A stretch of DNA of 19,621 nucleotides from Candidatus Bipolaricaulota bacterium (GCA_021129875.1 JAJOKK010000145.1:1-19621); one strand, 5' to 3'. Shown: positions 1 through 7,174, counted from the first letter of the stretch. Notes: a model not told the origin generated them from the letters alone. Program-made: numbers and translations.

Positions 1-65
1 GCGGAGCACACAGAGAGTGGAACGAGATCCTTAATGCTCATCTTTGCGCTCTTTACGGTAAAATA

Positions 66-146
66 CTTGAAACTAGGGGGTGGCCTCCGGCCTTGCTTCG
101 CAACCGAGATTGAAGACGAGCAGTAGAAATGGTTTACGCAACAGGC
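66..146 (+). repeat. 81-bp dispersed repeat, copy A
   Basis: This segment matches the reverse complement of 7871-7951 over all 81 bases with 7 mismatches and no gaps (about 91% identity). The match includes a perfect block of about 32 bases in the middle. Inside that block are two mini-palindromes, GGCC-TCC-GGCC and TTGC-TTC-GCAA. Similarity continues weakly to the left (TTTGCG and GGTAAAA against GGCAAAA), where the other copy carries an extra hairpin of roughly 50 bases. To the right it stops at ACAGGC. It has no coding content and is probably a non-autonomous mobile or REP/MITE-like element. Confidence 0.8.
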
Positions 147-202
147 GGGGAGGATTGAGAGATTGGGAGGCTATCCGAAGAATCTATGGTCGTAATCGTA
201 GT

Positions 203-239
203 AACGACTTCAGTCGTTGCTCAAGCGGTTGAAGCCGCT
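203..239. repeat. Pair of REP-like palindromes
   Basis: Two 16-base palindromes lie five bases apart. AACGACT-TC-AGTCGTT (203-218) has a perfect 7-bp stem. AGCGGTT-GA-AGCCGCT (224-239) has the same geometry with G-T pairing. The first is extended on the left by CGTAGT, and that 22-base block (197-218) recurs exactly, inverted, at 19585-19606. The shape and the recurrence resemble REP elements. No associated transposase is in the window. Confidence 0.7.
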
Positions 240-315
240 GCTGTCAAGATAGCAGATGGCCTGTGATTCATCAAGCGTAGAACGTAGAACACAAAACGAT
301 CGGAGGTGTTCAAAG

Positions 316-3021
316 GTGAAATATGTCTATTTTTTTAACAAAGGTGAGAGCGAAGGGGATACTTCGATAAAGAGCTTAATTGGGGGAAAGGGGGCAAACC
401 TTGCTGAGATGGCCGGGCTCGGCATTCCCGTCCCGCCCGGATTCACCCTATCGACCGAAGTCTGCCGCTACTACAACGAGCATGCCCTCACCTATCCGGA
501 GAGTCTCAAGCCGGAGGTTGAGGATCACCTGCGTCGGCTAGAGCGGGCGACCGGGCGGGTCTTCGGTGATCGATCGAACCCCCTCCTCGTCTCAGTACGC
601 TCCGGGGCCGCAGTCTCCATGCCCGGGATGATGGACACTGTCCTAAACCTCGGTCTGACCGATGAGACGGTGGCCGGGCTAATCGCGAAGACAGGGAACG
701 AGCGGTTTGCTTACGATTCGTACCGTAGGTTGGTGCAAATGTACGGGGATGTTGTCCTGGGAATGCAGCCAGAGGACGAGAGCGAGATCGACCCGTTCGA
801 GGAGATCCTCGACAACCTGAAGGAGAAGAAAGGGGTTGAGCTCGACACCGATCTCACCGCCGCCGACCTGAAGGGGCTCGTCGAGTCATTCAAGCGGGCG
901 ATTGAGGAACGCCTCGGTGTCTCCTTCCCGCAGGATCCGAACGAACAGCTGTGGGGGGCGATCACCGCGGTCTTCAGCTCGTGGAACAACCAGCGCGCGG
1001 CAAAGTACCGCGAGTTGGAAGGGATCACCGGCCTGATCGGGACCGCGGTGAACGTGCAGGCGATGGTCTTCGGGAACATGGGCGCAGGCTGCGGCACCGG
1101 CGTTGCGTTCACCCGTAACCCGGCGACCGGGGAGAATGAGTTCTATGGCGAGTACCTGATGAACGCGCAAGGGGAGGATGTTGTCGCCGGGATACGTACC
1201 CCGCTGCCGATCTCAAACCTGCGTGACGAGATGCCGAGAATCTACGACGAACTCGTCGCGATCCGCACCCGGCTCGAGGAGCATTACCGCGATATGCAGG
1301 ACATCGAGTTCACGATCGAAGAGAACGTCCTGTACATGCTCCAGACCCGAAACGGAAAGCGCACCGCGTTCAGCTGGCTCAGATCCCAGGTAGAGATGGT
1401 CGCAGAAGGGCTTATCAGCGAAGAAGAGGCGATCCGGCGCGTACCAGCAACCGAGTTTGCCAAACTCTTCGCGCCGATCCTCGACCAGGCCGACATCGAT
1501 GCAAAGAAGATGTCGCCGATCACTACAGCGCTTAACGCCAGTCCGGGCGGCGCTTGCGGCCAGATCGTCTTCTCCGCTGGTAAGGCCGAAGAATGGGCCG
1601 CCGCCGGCAAAGCGGTCATCCTCGTCCGGATCGAGACCTCACCAGAGGATATCGGCGGGATGAGCGTAGCCAAAGGGATCCTCACCGCACGCGGTGGGAT
1701 GACATCGCACGCCGCAGTCGTCGCACGAGGGATGGGTTGCCCGTGTATCGCCGGCGCCGGAGACCTGCAGATCGATTACAGCGCAAAGCAAATGACCGTT
1801 AATGGGCAAGTGATCGAGCAGGGCGCGATCATCGCGATCGACGGGTTCACCGGCAAGGTTTACAACGGTGGAATCACGGTAAAACCCTCTGAGATCGTGC
1901 AGGTGTTGACCGGCGAGATGACCGCAGCTGACTCGCTCCTCTATCAGCACTACTCAACGTTCATGGGTTGGGCGGACCGGTTCCGTACCCTTGCTGTACG
2001 GACCAACGCCGACACCCCGCACGACGCCGCGATCGCGATCAGGTTCGGCGCCGAGGGGATCGGGCTCTGCCGGACAGAGCATATGTTCTTCGCCGGAGAG
2101 AGGATCATCGCCGTACGCGAGATGATCCTCGCCGACGATGAGGCCGGTCGCCGTGAACCGCTCACCTCCAAACTCCTCCCGATACAGCGAAGCGACTTTG
2201 CAGGTATCTTCCGGGCAATGAACGGGTTGCCGGTGACGATCCGCCTCCTCGATCCGCCGTTGCATGAGTTCCTCCCGCACGACGCAGCAGGACAGCGCGA
2301 GGTTGCAGACGTGATGGGCGTCTCGCCGGAGCGGATCAAAGAGAAGGTCGATGCATTGCACGAGTTCAATCCGATGCTCGGCCACCGCGGCTGCCGTCTG
2401 GGGATCACGTATCCGGAGATCTCGGAGATGCAGGTGCGGGCGATCATGGAAGCGGCGTGCACCGTGCACAAAGAGGGGACCAAGGTGCAGCCGGAGATCA
2501 TGATCCCGCTCGTCGGGCATGTGAAGGAGCTTGCGCTGCAACGCGAGCTGAGCGTGCGGATCGCCGAGGAAGTCCTCACCGAGAACGGTCTGAGTAAGGA
2601 AGAGATCCCATACCTAGTAGGGACGATGATCGAGGTCCCGCGGGCCGCGGTCACCGCCGACGAGATCGCGAGCGAGGCCGAGTTCTTCAGCTTCGGGACG
2701 AACGACCTCACCCAGATGGGATGCGGGTTCTCCCGCGACGACGCCGGAACGTTCTTGCAGGAGTATATCCGCAAAGGGATCTACGCCCACGATCCGTTCG
2801 AGGTCCTCGATCGCGCAGGGATTGGGAAATTTGTGCAGATCGCCTGCAATCTCGGACGGAAGGCAAGACCAGGGATTAAGCTTGGGATCTGCGGCGAGCA
2901 CGGTGGCGAGCCAAACTCGATCAGTTTCTGCCACGAGACAGGGCTCGACTACGTAAGCTGCAGTCCCTACCGTGTCCCGATCGCCCGCCTTGCCGCAGCA
3001 CAGGCGGCACTCGCCGAGTAG
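316..3021 (+). CDS. ppdK: Pyruvate, phosphate dikinase
   Basis: Interconverts pyruvate + ATP + Pi and PEP + AMP + PPi in the cytoplasm, linking glycolysis and gluconeogenesis. The protein is 901 aa, a normal family length. It has the N-terminal nucleotide-grasp motif IGGKGANLAEM (Lys25), the swivelling phosphohistidine motif GGMTSHAAVVARG (His465), and the C-terminal PEP/pyruvate TIM barrel with GTNDLTQM and the catalytic Cys859 in GICGEHGGEP. I chose GTG 316 because GGAGG (302-306) lies nine bases upstream and the protein then begins MKYVYFFNKG, as in known PPDKs; the upstream ATG at 256 lacks a ribosome site. The gene stands alone. No PPDK regulatory kinase/phosphatase is nearby. A hairpin and a terminator follow it. 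Confidence 0.97.
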   Translation: MKYVYFFNKGESEGDTSIKSLIGGKGANLAEMAGLGIPVPPGFTLSTEVCRYYNEHALTYPESLKPEVEDHLRRLERATGRVFGDRSNPLLVSVRSGAAVSMPGMMDTVLNLGLTDETVAGLIAKTGNERFAYDSYRRLVQMYGDVVLGMQPEDESEIDPFEEILDNLKEKKGVELDTDLTAADLKGLVESFKRAIEERLGVSFPQDPNEQLWGAITAVFSSWNNQRAAKYRELEGITGLIGTAVNVQAMVFGNMGAGCGTGVAFTRNPATGENEFYGEYLMNAQGEDVVAGIRTPLPISNLRDEMPRIYDELVAIRTRLEEHYRDMQDIEFTIEENVLYMLQTRNGKRTAFSWLRSQVEMVAEGLISEEEAIRRVPATEFAKLFAPILDQADIDAKKMSPITTALNASPGGACGQIVFSAGKAEEWAAAGKAVILVRIETSPEDIGGMSVAKGILTARGGMTSHAAVVARGMGCPCIAGAGDLQIDYSAKQMTVNGQVIEQGAIIAIDGFTGKVYNGGITVKPSEIVQVLTGEMTAADSLLYQHYSTFMGWADRFRTLAVRTNADTPHDAAIAIRFGAEGIGLCRTEHMFFAGERIIAVREMILADDEAGRREPLTSKLLPIQRSDFAGIFRAMNGLPVTIRLLDPPLHEFLPHDAAGQREVADVMGVSPERIKEKVDALHEFNPMLGHRGCRLGITYPEISEMQVRAIMEAACTVHKEGTKVQPEIMIPLVGHVKELALQRELSVRIAEEVLTENGLSKEEIPYLVGTMIEVPRAAVTADEIASEAEFFSFGTNDLTQMGCGFSRDDAGTFLQEYIRKGIYAHDPFEVLDRAGIGKFVQIACNLGRKARPGIKLGICGEHGGEPNSISFCHETGLDYVSCSPYRVPIARLAAAQAALAE

Positions 3022-3031
3022 CACGGATATT

Positions 3032-3088
3032 GGGTTCGTGGGGTTCATGGGGTTCGCTTTCGCCACTTCGTGGGGCGAACCCCATGAA
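3032..3088. repeat. GGGTTCRTG repeats and 14-bp hairpin
   Basis: Just after the ppdK stop, the word GGGTTC-RTG repeats in tandem (3032-3057). Its last copy forms a perfect 14-bp stem with 3075-3088 (TTCATGGGGTTCGC paired with GCGAACCCCATGAA). The loop holds a small CCAC-TTC-GTGG hairpin. There is no T-run, so it is not a classical terminator. It could still pause transcription or protect the 3' end of the ppdK mRNA. Confidence 0.65.
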
Positions 3089-3146
3089 GTAGCGGGAGTG
3101 GACTCCGCCTATCTGGTTCCGCCCTCGCAAACTAGAAAAGTCGTTT

Positions 3147-3180
3147 CCGGACAGTGTTTCAACTGTGCGGTTGCTTTTTT
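3147..3180 (+). terminator. Rho-independent terminator after ppdK
   Basis: The stem is CCGG-ACAGT / ACTGT-G-CGG around a GTTTCA loop, followed by TTGCTTTTTT. It lies between the ppdK stop and the flavodoxin promoter, so it probably ends the ppdK transcript. Confidence 0.7.
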
Positions 3181-3202
3181 ATCCCCAGCGGTATAAACCC
3201 CG

Positions 3203-3231
3203 TTGACTTTCGCTCTTTAATCGGATAGATT
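3203..3231 (+). promoter_or_regulatory. Sigma-70-type promoter for flavodoxin
   Basis: TTGACT (3203-3208) and TAGATT (3226-3231) are separated by exactly 17 bases. The pair lies downstream of the ppdK terminator and about 75 bases before the flavodoxin start, so the gene is probably transcribed on its own. Confidence 0.6.
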
Positions 3232-3308
3232 TATCAATGTTAGATGGCATTTCTAAGTTGTCTTAACGTATAAGGCAGTCAATATAAACGATCAACAGGG
3301 AGGAAAAG

Positions 3309-3767
3309 ATGGCAACCGCAATCGTGGTTTTCGGCTCAACAACGGGGAGCACCGAAACGTTGGCCAGCAGCGTAGAGGCCGGTCTTAAAGAAGGGTCAGT
3401 GAATGTGACCGTCAAAAATGTCACCCAAACAGGTGTGGAAGAACTTGGTTCTTATGATTGTATTATCCTTGGCTCCTCTACCTGGGGCCTCGGAGACCTG
3501 CAGGATGATTTTTTCCCCTTCTACGAGAAGCTTGCCGACGTAACTTTGCATGGGAAAAAAGCCGCTGTTTTTGGGCCGGGAGATGAAGAGAGCTTCCCTG
3601 ACAACTTTTGCACAGCAGTGGACACACTTGAAGAGAGGCTTACAGAATGTGGTGCAGTAATGGCTGCCTCTAAGTTAAAGATTCATACTGCCACTGGCGC
3701 TGGAGTAGATGAGGAGGCTAAGGAAGAAGTTAAAGCTTGGGCCCTTACTCTGGCAAAATCCCTCTGA
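3309..3767 (+). CDS. Short-chain flavodoxin
   Basis: A small FMN electron carrier of 152 aa, close to the Desulfovibrio-type flavodoxins (about 148 aa). The phosphate-binding loop GSTTGSTE spans residues 9-16. The first isoalloxazine loop is SSTWGLGD (Trp59). The second loop is GPGDEESFPDNFC (about 89-101), where Desulfovibrio flavodoxins have a flavin-stacking Tyr; here the nearest aromatic is Phe96 with an apparent one-residue insertion, which could alter redox potential. It starts at ATG 3309 with GGGAGG five to ten bases upstream. It has its own promoter and is monocistronic. Its redox partners cannot be told from this window; pyruvate:ferredoxin oxidoreductase or a hydrogenase are plausible in an anaerobe. 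Confidence 0.93.
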   Translation: MATAIVVFGSTTGSTETLASSVEAGLKEGSVNVTVKNVTQTGVEELGSYDCIILGSSTWGLGDLQDDFFPFYEKLADVTLHGKKAAVFGPGDEESFPDNFCTAVDTLEERLTECGAVMAASKLKIHTATGAGVDEEAKEEVKAWALTLAKSL

Positions 3768-3935
3768 TCCGTAGTTCTTGGTGGCAATAACACCAAAAGG
3801 CGGACCAAGGAACTCAGGTTCCTCGCTGTTTGGTGTGGGGCGACCAGCCCAGAGATGTTGCCGCGCAGAGACGCTCGGAGGAGGGACTTAAGCCGTATCC
3901 TTCAGCACCTCCCCTCCGAGGTCGCCGAGGAAAGG

Positions 3936-4054
3936 ACCACGGATGGAGACTGACACACACGGATTATTGCTGGGGTATCCCCAAGAGGCCGGAGTAATGA
4001 GTGAAGAGGGATGTTCTCTGTTCTGTGTTGATCAGTGTCAATCCGTGGTTCTAG
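3936..4054. repeat. Inverted pair of CCACGGAT-type words
   Basis: ACCACGGAT...GACTGA...ACAC (3936-3960) is an imperfect inverted copy of GTGTTGATCAGTGTCAATCC (4027-4046) plus GTGGT. The right arm recurs in direct orientation at 5398-5421 with two transitions over 24 bases (ATCAGTG-Y-CAATCCGTGG-Y-TCTAG). It is non-coding and appears to be a short recurrent genomic word of unknown origin. Confidence 0.6.
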
Positions 4055-4180
4055 TGTCATGTCAACTTTGTATCGTCGTAAACGATGTTCCTGCTTGTCA
4101 TTTCGAAGGAGTATGCGACTGAGAAATCTAAGATTTCTCCCTTCGGTCGAAATGACAATTCAGAGTTGACACGACACTAG
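4051..4180. mobile_element. MITE-like nested inverted-repeat element
   Basis: The outer arms are CTAGTGTCATGTCAACT (4051-4067) and AGTTGACACGACACTAG (4164-4180), a 17-bp inverted repeat with one mismatch. Inside it lies TGTCATTTCGA (4096-4106) facing TCGAAATGACA (4147-4157), a perfect 11 bp. In the centre is the palindrome GAGAAATCT-A-AGATTTCTC (4121-4139). The GTCATTTCGA / GAGAAATC word pair resembles a palindromic repeat that I recall from many environmental bacterial genomes. There is no ORF and no clear target-site duplication. Confidence 0.75.
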
Positions 4181-4228
4181 CGGTGCCACATTTTAGCCAG
4201 TATGGCTTACTGAATGCTTCAGTACTGA

Positions 4229-5023
4229 TTACCACCACGCCGGGATAGCAACCTCAATCCCGAGAGATCCATACGGTCGGAGGTCGCCCCCGCAAGCGCC
4301 GAGGGCAAGGTCTATCCTAAGACCGAATAGGTCAAAGCCGATCCCGAATCCAAGCCGGTCGATCCCTCCGACAAGGAGGATCGCCGTCCCCCACCGTATG
4401 TCAACCACCCAAACCTGGGCCGCACCACCCACTGCTACCTTCCATCGGCCGGTTACAGAGTGGAGGTCGAGGGTGAGGGTTACCCCGGGAGTAGCGTCAA
4501 GTGCTCCCCCGACACGGAAGGAGAGCGGTATCTCTGCGCCAAAGATCCCCGCGCCAAGGTGAGCCAGACTCGCCCCGATAGCCCACTGGGGTTCACTATG
4601 TAAGAGACCGAGCTGGAACGAAATCCCTCCCGGCCGGTCGCTGGACCGGTAAGAGATCCCTCCTCCGACTGCGGTGCGAGGAAGGATGGAGAAGGCGAAC
4701 GTCCCCAGCATCTTCCTTTCGTCCCCATCCTGAGCCGTGCTCCAGGTGACTGTTGGGCTGCCTACAGCGGCGATTGAAACTCCAAAAAGGAGCGAGCTCC
4801 CAGCAGGAGAGAGCCCAGCGGCAATCGCACCATGCACCCCGGGCGTAGCTGTAGCCCCGGCTGGGTTCCACAGCGTTGCAAGAGGACCACGCGCAACAGC
4901 GGTATAGGCCGTCCCCCGCCCCAGCACACGTGGATCGGCCGCGTGTGCTGGACAGGCAGCGACAATGTGAAGGAATACGGTGGGAAGCAGGAGGATGAGG
5001 AGTGTACGGCGCAACTTTACCAT
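4229..5023 (-). CDS. Small outer-membrane protein, PorV/UPF0164-like
   Basis: 264 aa. A Sec signal peptide (MVKLRRTLLILLLPTVFLH..., probable cleavage after AHA, about residue 28) is followed by a Gly-rich, alternating beta-strand protein. The motif ARGPLATLWNPAGAT near the N-terminus matches the (W/Y)NPAG signature of PorV/UPF0164/FadL-like outer-membrane barrels. The end (GIEVAIPAWW) is aromatic, as in outer-membrane proteins. I start it at ATG 5023, not 5071: the later start gives a clean signal peptide, and it overlaps the stop of the upstream 99-aa gene (ATGGTAA), which implies translational coupling. No strong separate Shine-Dalgarno sequence is visible. Transport substrate unknown. A larger relative by motif lies at 17256-16408. 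Confidence 0.75.
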   Translation of the reverse strand: MVKLRRTLLILLLPTVFLHIVAACPAHAADPRVLGRGTAYTAVARGPLATLWNPAGATATPGVHGAIAAGLSPAGSSLLFGVSIAAVGSPTVTWSTAQDGDERKMLGTFAFSILPRTAVGGGISYRSSDRPGGISFQLGLLHSEPQWAIGASLAHLGAGIFGAEIPLSFRVGGALDATPGVTLTLDLHSVTGRWKVAVGGAAQVWVVDIRWGTAILLVGGIDRLGFGIGFDLFGLRIDLALGACGGDLRPYGSLGIEVAIPAWW

Positions 5024-5316
5024 GGGAAGACCATGTTCTTCGCCTTGAGGAAGACGGGCTCCTCCTCGCATCTCGCAACGAAAGCCTTAACCAGGAAGAA
5101 AAGGCACCCTGCCTGGGCCTCATGGATCATCCCGCAAGAGAAATCTCTCTCCTTAAGGAGGTCGTAGCCGTTCACGCACCCGCACGTCTGGCAGTACCGC
5201 TGCCTTTCACGACCGGGTACGTCGCCGAATTCACAGCCCGACCGCTTGATGTCGCAGTATCCTACCGGCCGCACCGCACAACCCAGGTTGCCGTCGATCC
5301 ACACCCGTACTGCCAT
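5017..5316 (-). CDS. Unrecognised 99-aa Cys-rich protein
   Basis: I do not recognise this family. It is soluble-looking, with nine Cys (13, 21, 28, 42, 45, 47, 61, 71, 83), including the cluster YCQTCGC, which suggests zinc or Fe-S binding or disulfides. Support for a real gene is good: an excellent ribosome site AAAGGAGA (minus strand of 5330-5323) six bases before ATG 5316, a TTGCCT-N17-TATCGT promoter just upstream, and a 7-base stop/start overlap with the outer-membrane gene that follows. There is no signal peptide, so it is probably cytoplasmic although its partner is exported. It could be a regulator or an assembly factor for the downstream protein; this is inference from gene order alone. 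Confidence 0.7.
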   Translation of the reverse strand: MAVRVWIDGNLGCAVRPVGYCDIKRSGCEFGDVPGRERQRYCQTCGCVNGYDLLKERDFSCGMIHEAQAGCLFFLVKAFVARCEEEPVFLKAKNMVFPW

Positions 5317-5337
5317 CGCAATCTCCTTTAGGAATCA

Positions 5338-5366
5338 ACGATACCACGCTCCGCTCCGGGAGGCAA
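5338..5366 (-). promoter_or_regulatory. Promoter for the Cys-rich/OM pair
   Basis: On the minus strand, TTGCCT (5366-5361), 17 bases, then TATCGT (5343-5338). The predicted transcript would start about 15 bases before ATG 5316, just including the AAAGGAGA ribosome site. Confidence 0.5.
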
Positions 5367-5397
5367 CCCATGCTTCTTCGAATATTGATCAGTGCCT

Positions 5398-5421
5398 ATC
5401 AGTGCCAATCCGTGGCTCTAG
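5398..5421 (+). repeat. Second copy of 24-bp recurrent word
   Basis: ATCAGTGCCAATCCGTGG followed by CTCTAG matches 4031-4054 with two C/T differences. A truncated extra unit (GATCAGTGCC, 5388-5397) sits directly before it, giving a short tandem arrangement between the two divergent promoters. Confidence 0.6.
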
Positions 5422-5468
5422 GCCGCCGGGGAGATCTTCGCCGCTCTGTTATGCGGACGCCCGTCCAC

Positions 5469-5497
5469 TTGACAAACCGGACCAATTTGGTAAGCTT
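5469..5497 (+). promoter_or_regulatory. iscS promoter with ACCAA-T-TTGGT dyad
   Basis: A consensus -35 TTGACA (5469-5474) precedes a weak -10 (TAAGCT at 5491-5496, 16-base spacing). Between them lies the perfect 11-base dyad ACCAA-T-TTGGT (5481-5491). A dyad inside the promoter spacer of an operon that encodes its own Rrf2-type repressor is a natural operator candidate. Binding by that protein is inferred. Confidence 0.5.
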
Positions 5498-5513
5498 TCT
5501 ACAGGTGATCTAT

Positions 5514-6668
5514 ATGATGAAACAAATATATCTTGACAACAGCGCAACGACCGCGGTAGCGCCGGAAGTCATGGAGGCGATGGCCCCCTTCTTTTCCGCT
5601 GAGTACGGGAACGCCTCCAGCCTACACGGCTTCGGGCTGCGAACGCGGCATGCGATGGAGAAGAGCAGAGAGGAGATAGCAGATACACTTCAGGCTTCCC
5701 CTGCTGAGATCGTCTTTACATCCGGAGCGACCGAGGCGAACAACCTGGCCATCCAGGGAGCCGCCCGGGCCCGACCTAATAGACGACACCTGATTATATC
5801 GAAGATAGAGCACCACTCCGTCCTTCACACCTGCCAGTGGATGGAAACACAGGGCTATGAGGTGACCTACCTCGACGTCGACCGGTCCGGGGCGATCGAT
5901 CTCGATGAACTTAGAGGAGCTATTCGGGACGAGACCTTGCTCGTCTCCATCATGGCCGGAAACAACGAGATTGGAACGCTGGCACCAATCTCAGAGATCG
6001 GTGCGATCTGCCGCGAAAAAGGGGTTTTGTTCCACACCGACGCAGTACAAGCATATGGCAAGATTCCACTCCCAATAGAGACGGTCGACCTACTGTCGGT
6101 CTCCGCACATAAGCTGAGCGGCCCGAAAGGGGTCGGGCTTCTCTTTGTCCGAAAGAAGACTCCCCTTCTCTCGATCGTCCACGGCGGCGAACATGAACAG
6201 GGGCGTCGCAGCGGGACGGAGAACGTTCCTGGAATCATCGGAATGGCTGCTGCGGCAAGGCTCTCCTTCGGTGAGATGGAGGAGACCGCGGCACGGCTGC
6301 GCGGGTACAGAAAGCAGTTGATCGCTGAGATCGCCGCTATTCCGGGGACGCAGTTAAACGGGCACGAGACAGAATCCCTTCATCACATCGCCAACTTCAG
6401 CTTCCAGGGGATAGAGGGAGAGAGCATGGTGATGAAGCTCGATGAGCACGGAATTGCGGTCTCTACCGGATCTGCCTGCTCCTCCCCAAATCTCGAGCCG
6501 AGCCATGTCCTGGTCGCACTCAGGATTCCGCTGGCAATGGCGCACGGGAGCTTACGGATCAGTACCGGTCGCCAAACCACTGCTGAGGAGATCGACACTC
6601 TACTCAAATTTCTTCCACGCGTCGTTGAAGAGCTGCGCGTGATCTCACCGTTTAAGGTAGGTGAATAA
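5514..6668 (+). CDS. iscS: Cysteine desulfurase IscS/NifS
   Basis: PLP enzyme that takes sulfur from L-cysteine as a persulfide and hands it to the scaffold IscU. 384 aa, typical for the group I family. Visible features: N-terminal LDNSATT, the cofactor region TSGATEANN, IEHHSV (His that stacks on PLP), the Schiff-base Lys200 in SAHKLSGPKG, RSGTENV, and the catalytic loop STGSACSS with Cys322. I choose ATG 5514 (ATG 5517 is equally possible) because AGGTGA lies six bases upstream; the open frame back to 5370 runs through the promoter and a repeat and is not family sequence. It is followed after one base by iscU. NifS and IscS cannot be separated by sequence here; IscS fits the operon. Confidence 0.95.
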   Translation: MMKQIYLDNSATTAVAPEVMEAMAPFFSAEYGNASSLHGFGLRTRHAMEKSREEIADTLQASPAEIVFTSGATEANNLAIQGAARARPNRRHLIISKIEHHSVLHTCQWMETQGYEVTYLDVDRSGAIDLDELRGAIRDETLLVSIMAGNNEIGTLAPISEIGAICREKGVLFHTDAVQAYGKIPLPIETVDLLSVSAHKLSGPKGVGLLFVRKKTPLLSIVHGGEHEQGRRSGTENVPGIIGMAAAARLSFGEMEETAARLRGYRKQLIAEIAAIPGTQLNGHETESLHHIANFSFQGIEGESMVMKLDEHGIAVSTGSACSSPNLEPSHVLVALRIPLAMAHGSLRISTGRQTTAEEIDTLLKFLPRVVEELRVISPFKVGE

Positions 6669-6669
6669 G

Positions 6670-7161
6670 ATGTATACCGACAAAGTGATCGAACACTTCC
6701 GTCATCCGCACAACATGGGCAAACTCGATGATTACTCGGCCATAGGCAAGGTGGGGAACATCGTCTGCGGTGATGTGATGTGGCTCTACATCAAGGTGGA
6801 AAAGGACGAGCAAGGGCGCGAGATTATCGCTGACATCTCGTGGGAGACGTTCGGCTGCACGGCAGCGATCGCAACCTCGTCAATGTCATCGGAGATAGCG
6901 AAAGGGAAGACGCTCGACGCAGCGATCGCGATCACCAACCGCGAGGTCGCCGAGGGATTGGGCGGGCTCCCCCCGGTGAAGATGCACTGCTCCGCCCTAG
7001 CAGCCGACGCGCTGAACGAGGCGATCTATGCCTACCTTGCCGAGGCTGGGAGGGAGATCCCCCCAATCCTTGCCCGGCGACACGACCGGATCTCCAAAGA
7101 GGTGATCGCACTGGAGGAGCGCTACCGTGCGTTCCCCGAGGCAGAAGAGAGCGCGACATGA
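6670..7161 (+). CDS. iscU: Fe-S cluster scaffold IscU/NifU N-domain
   Basis: Scaffold on which [2Fe-2S]/[4Fe-4S] clusters are assembled with sulfur from IscS. 163 aa from ATG 6670, preceded by AGGTGA with five-base spacing; one base separates it from the iscS stop. All three ligand cysteines are present: Cys33 in NIVCGDVM with the conserved Asp35, Cys63 in FGCTAAIATSS, and Cys107 in VKMHCSALA. The middle motif is GCTAAIA rather than the common GCGSAIA. The C-terminus carries about 30 extra charged residues (RRHDRISKEV...) beyond the usual IscU fold. There is no C-terminal NifU thioredoxin-like domain, so this is a stand-alone U-type scaffold. Confidence 0.93.
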   Translation: MYTDKVIEHFRHPHNMGKLDDYSAIGKVGNIVCGDVMWLYIKVEKDEQGREIIADISWETFGCTAAIATSSMSSEIAKGKTLDAAIAITNREVAEGLGGLPPVKMHCSALAADALNEAIYAYLAEAGREIPPILARRHDRISKEVIALEERYRAFPEAEESAT

Positions 7162-7174
7162 GCAGGAGGAGGGT

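Larger units (their letters stand above)
1..315. other. Non-coding leader upstream of ppdK
   Basis: No gene is supported before the GTG at 316. The stretch holds one copy of an 81-bp dispersed repeat (66-146) and two adjacent small palindromes (203-239), each listed separately. I see no convincing -35/-10 pair close to ppdK, so its promoter is unassigned. The in-frame ATG at 256 has no Shine-Dalgarno sequence, and its 20 extra codons do not resemble the start of the family. Confidence 0.6.
3768..4228. other. Repeat-filled gap after flavodoxin
   Basis: No gene is supported. Directly after the flavodoxin stop, 3773-3782 can pair with 3804-3814 (10 bp, one bulge). The alternative stem AGGAAC-TCAG-GTTCCT (3808-3823) uses some of the same bases, so the two are mutually exclusive. 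CTCGGAGG (3874-3881) pairs with CCTCCGAG (3913-3920). From 3936 the gap is built of inverted repeats, listed separately. The plus-strand flavodoxin gene and the minus-strand gene ending at 4229 converge here. Confidence 0.6.

Noticed and set aside
1950..2774. 274-codon minus-strand frame inside ppdK
   Set aside because: Antisense to the conserved PEP-binding barrel of ppdK; Ser/Arg-rich shadow with no ribosome site.
5370..5513. 48-codon N-terminal extension of iscS
   Set aside because: It runs through the promoter, the dyad and a repeat, has no ribosome site, and is not family sequence; the AGGTGA-preceded ATG at 5514 gives the normal start.
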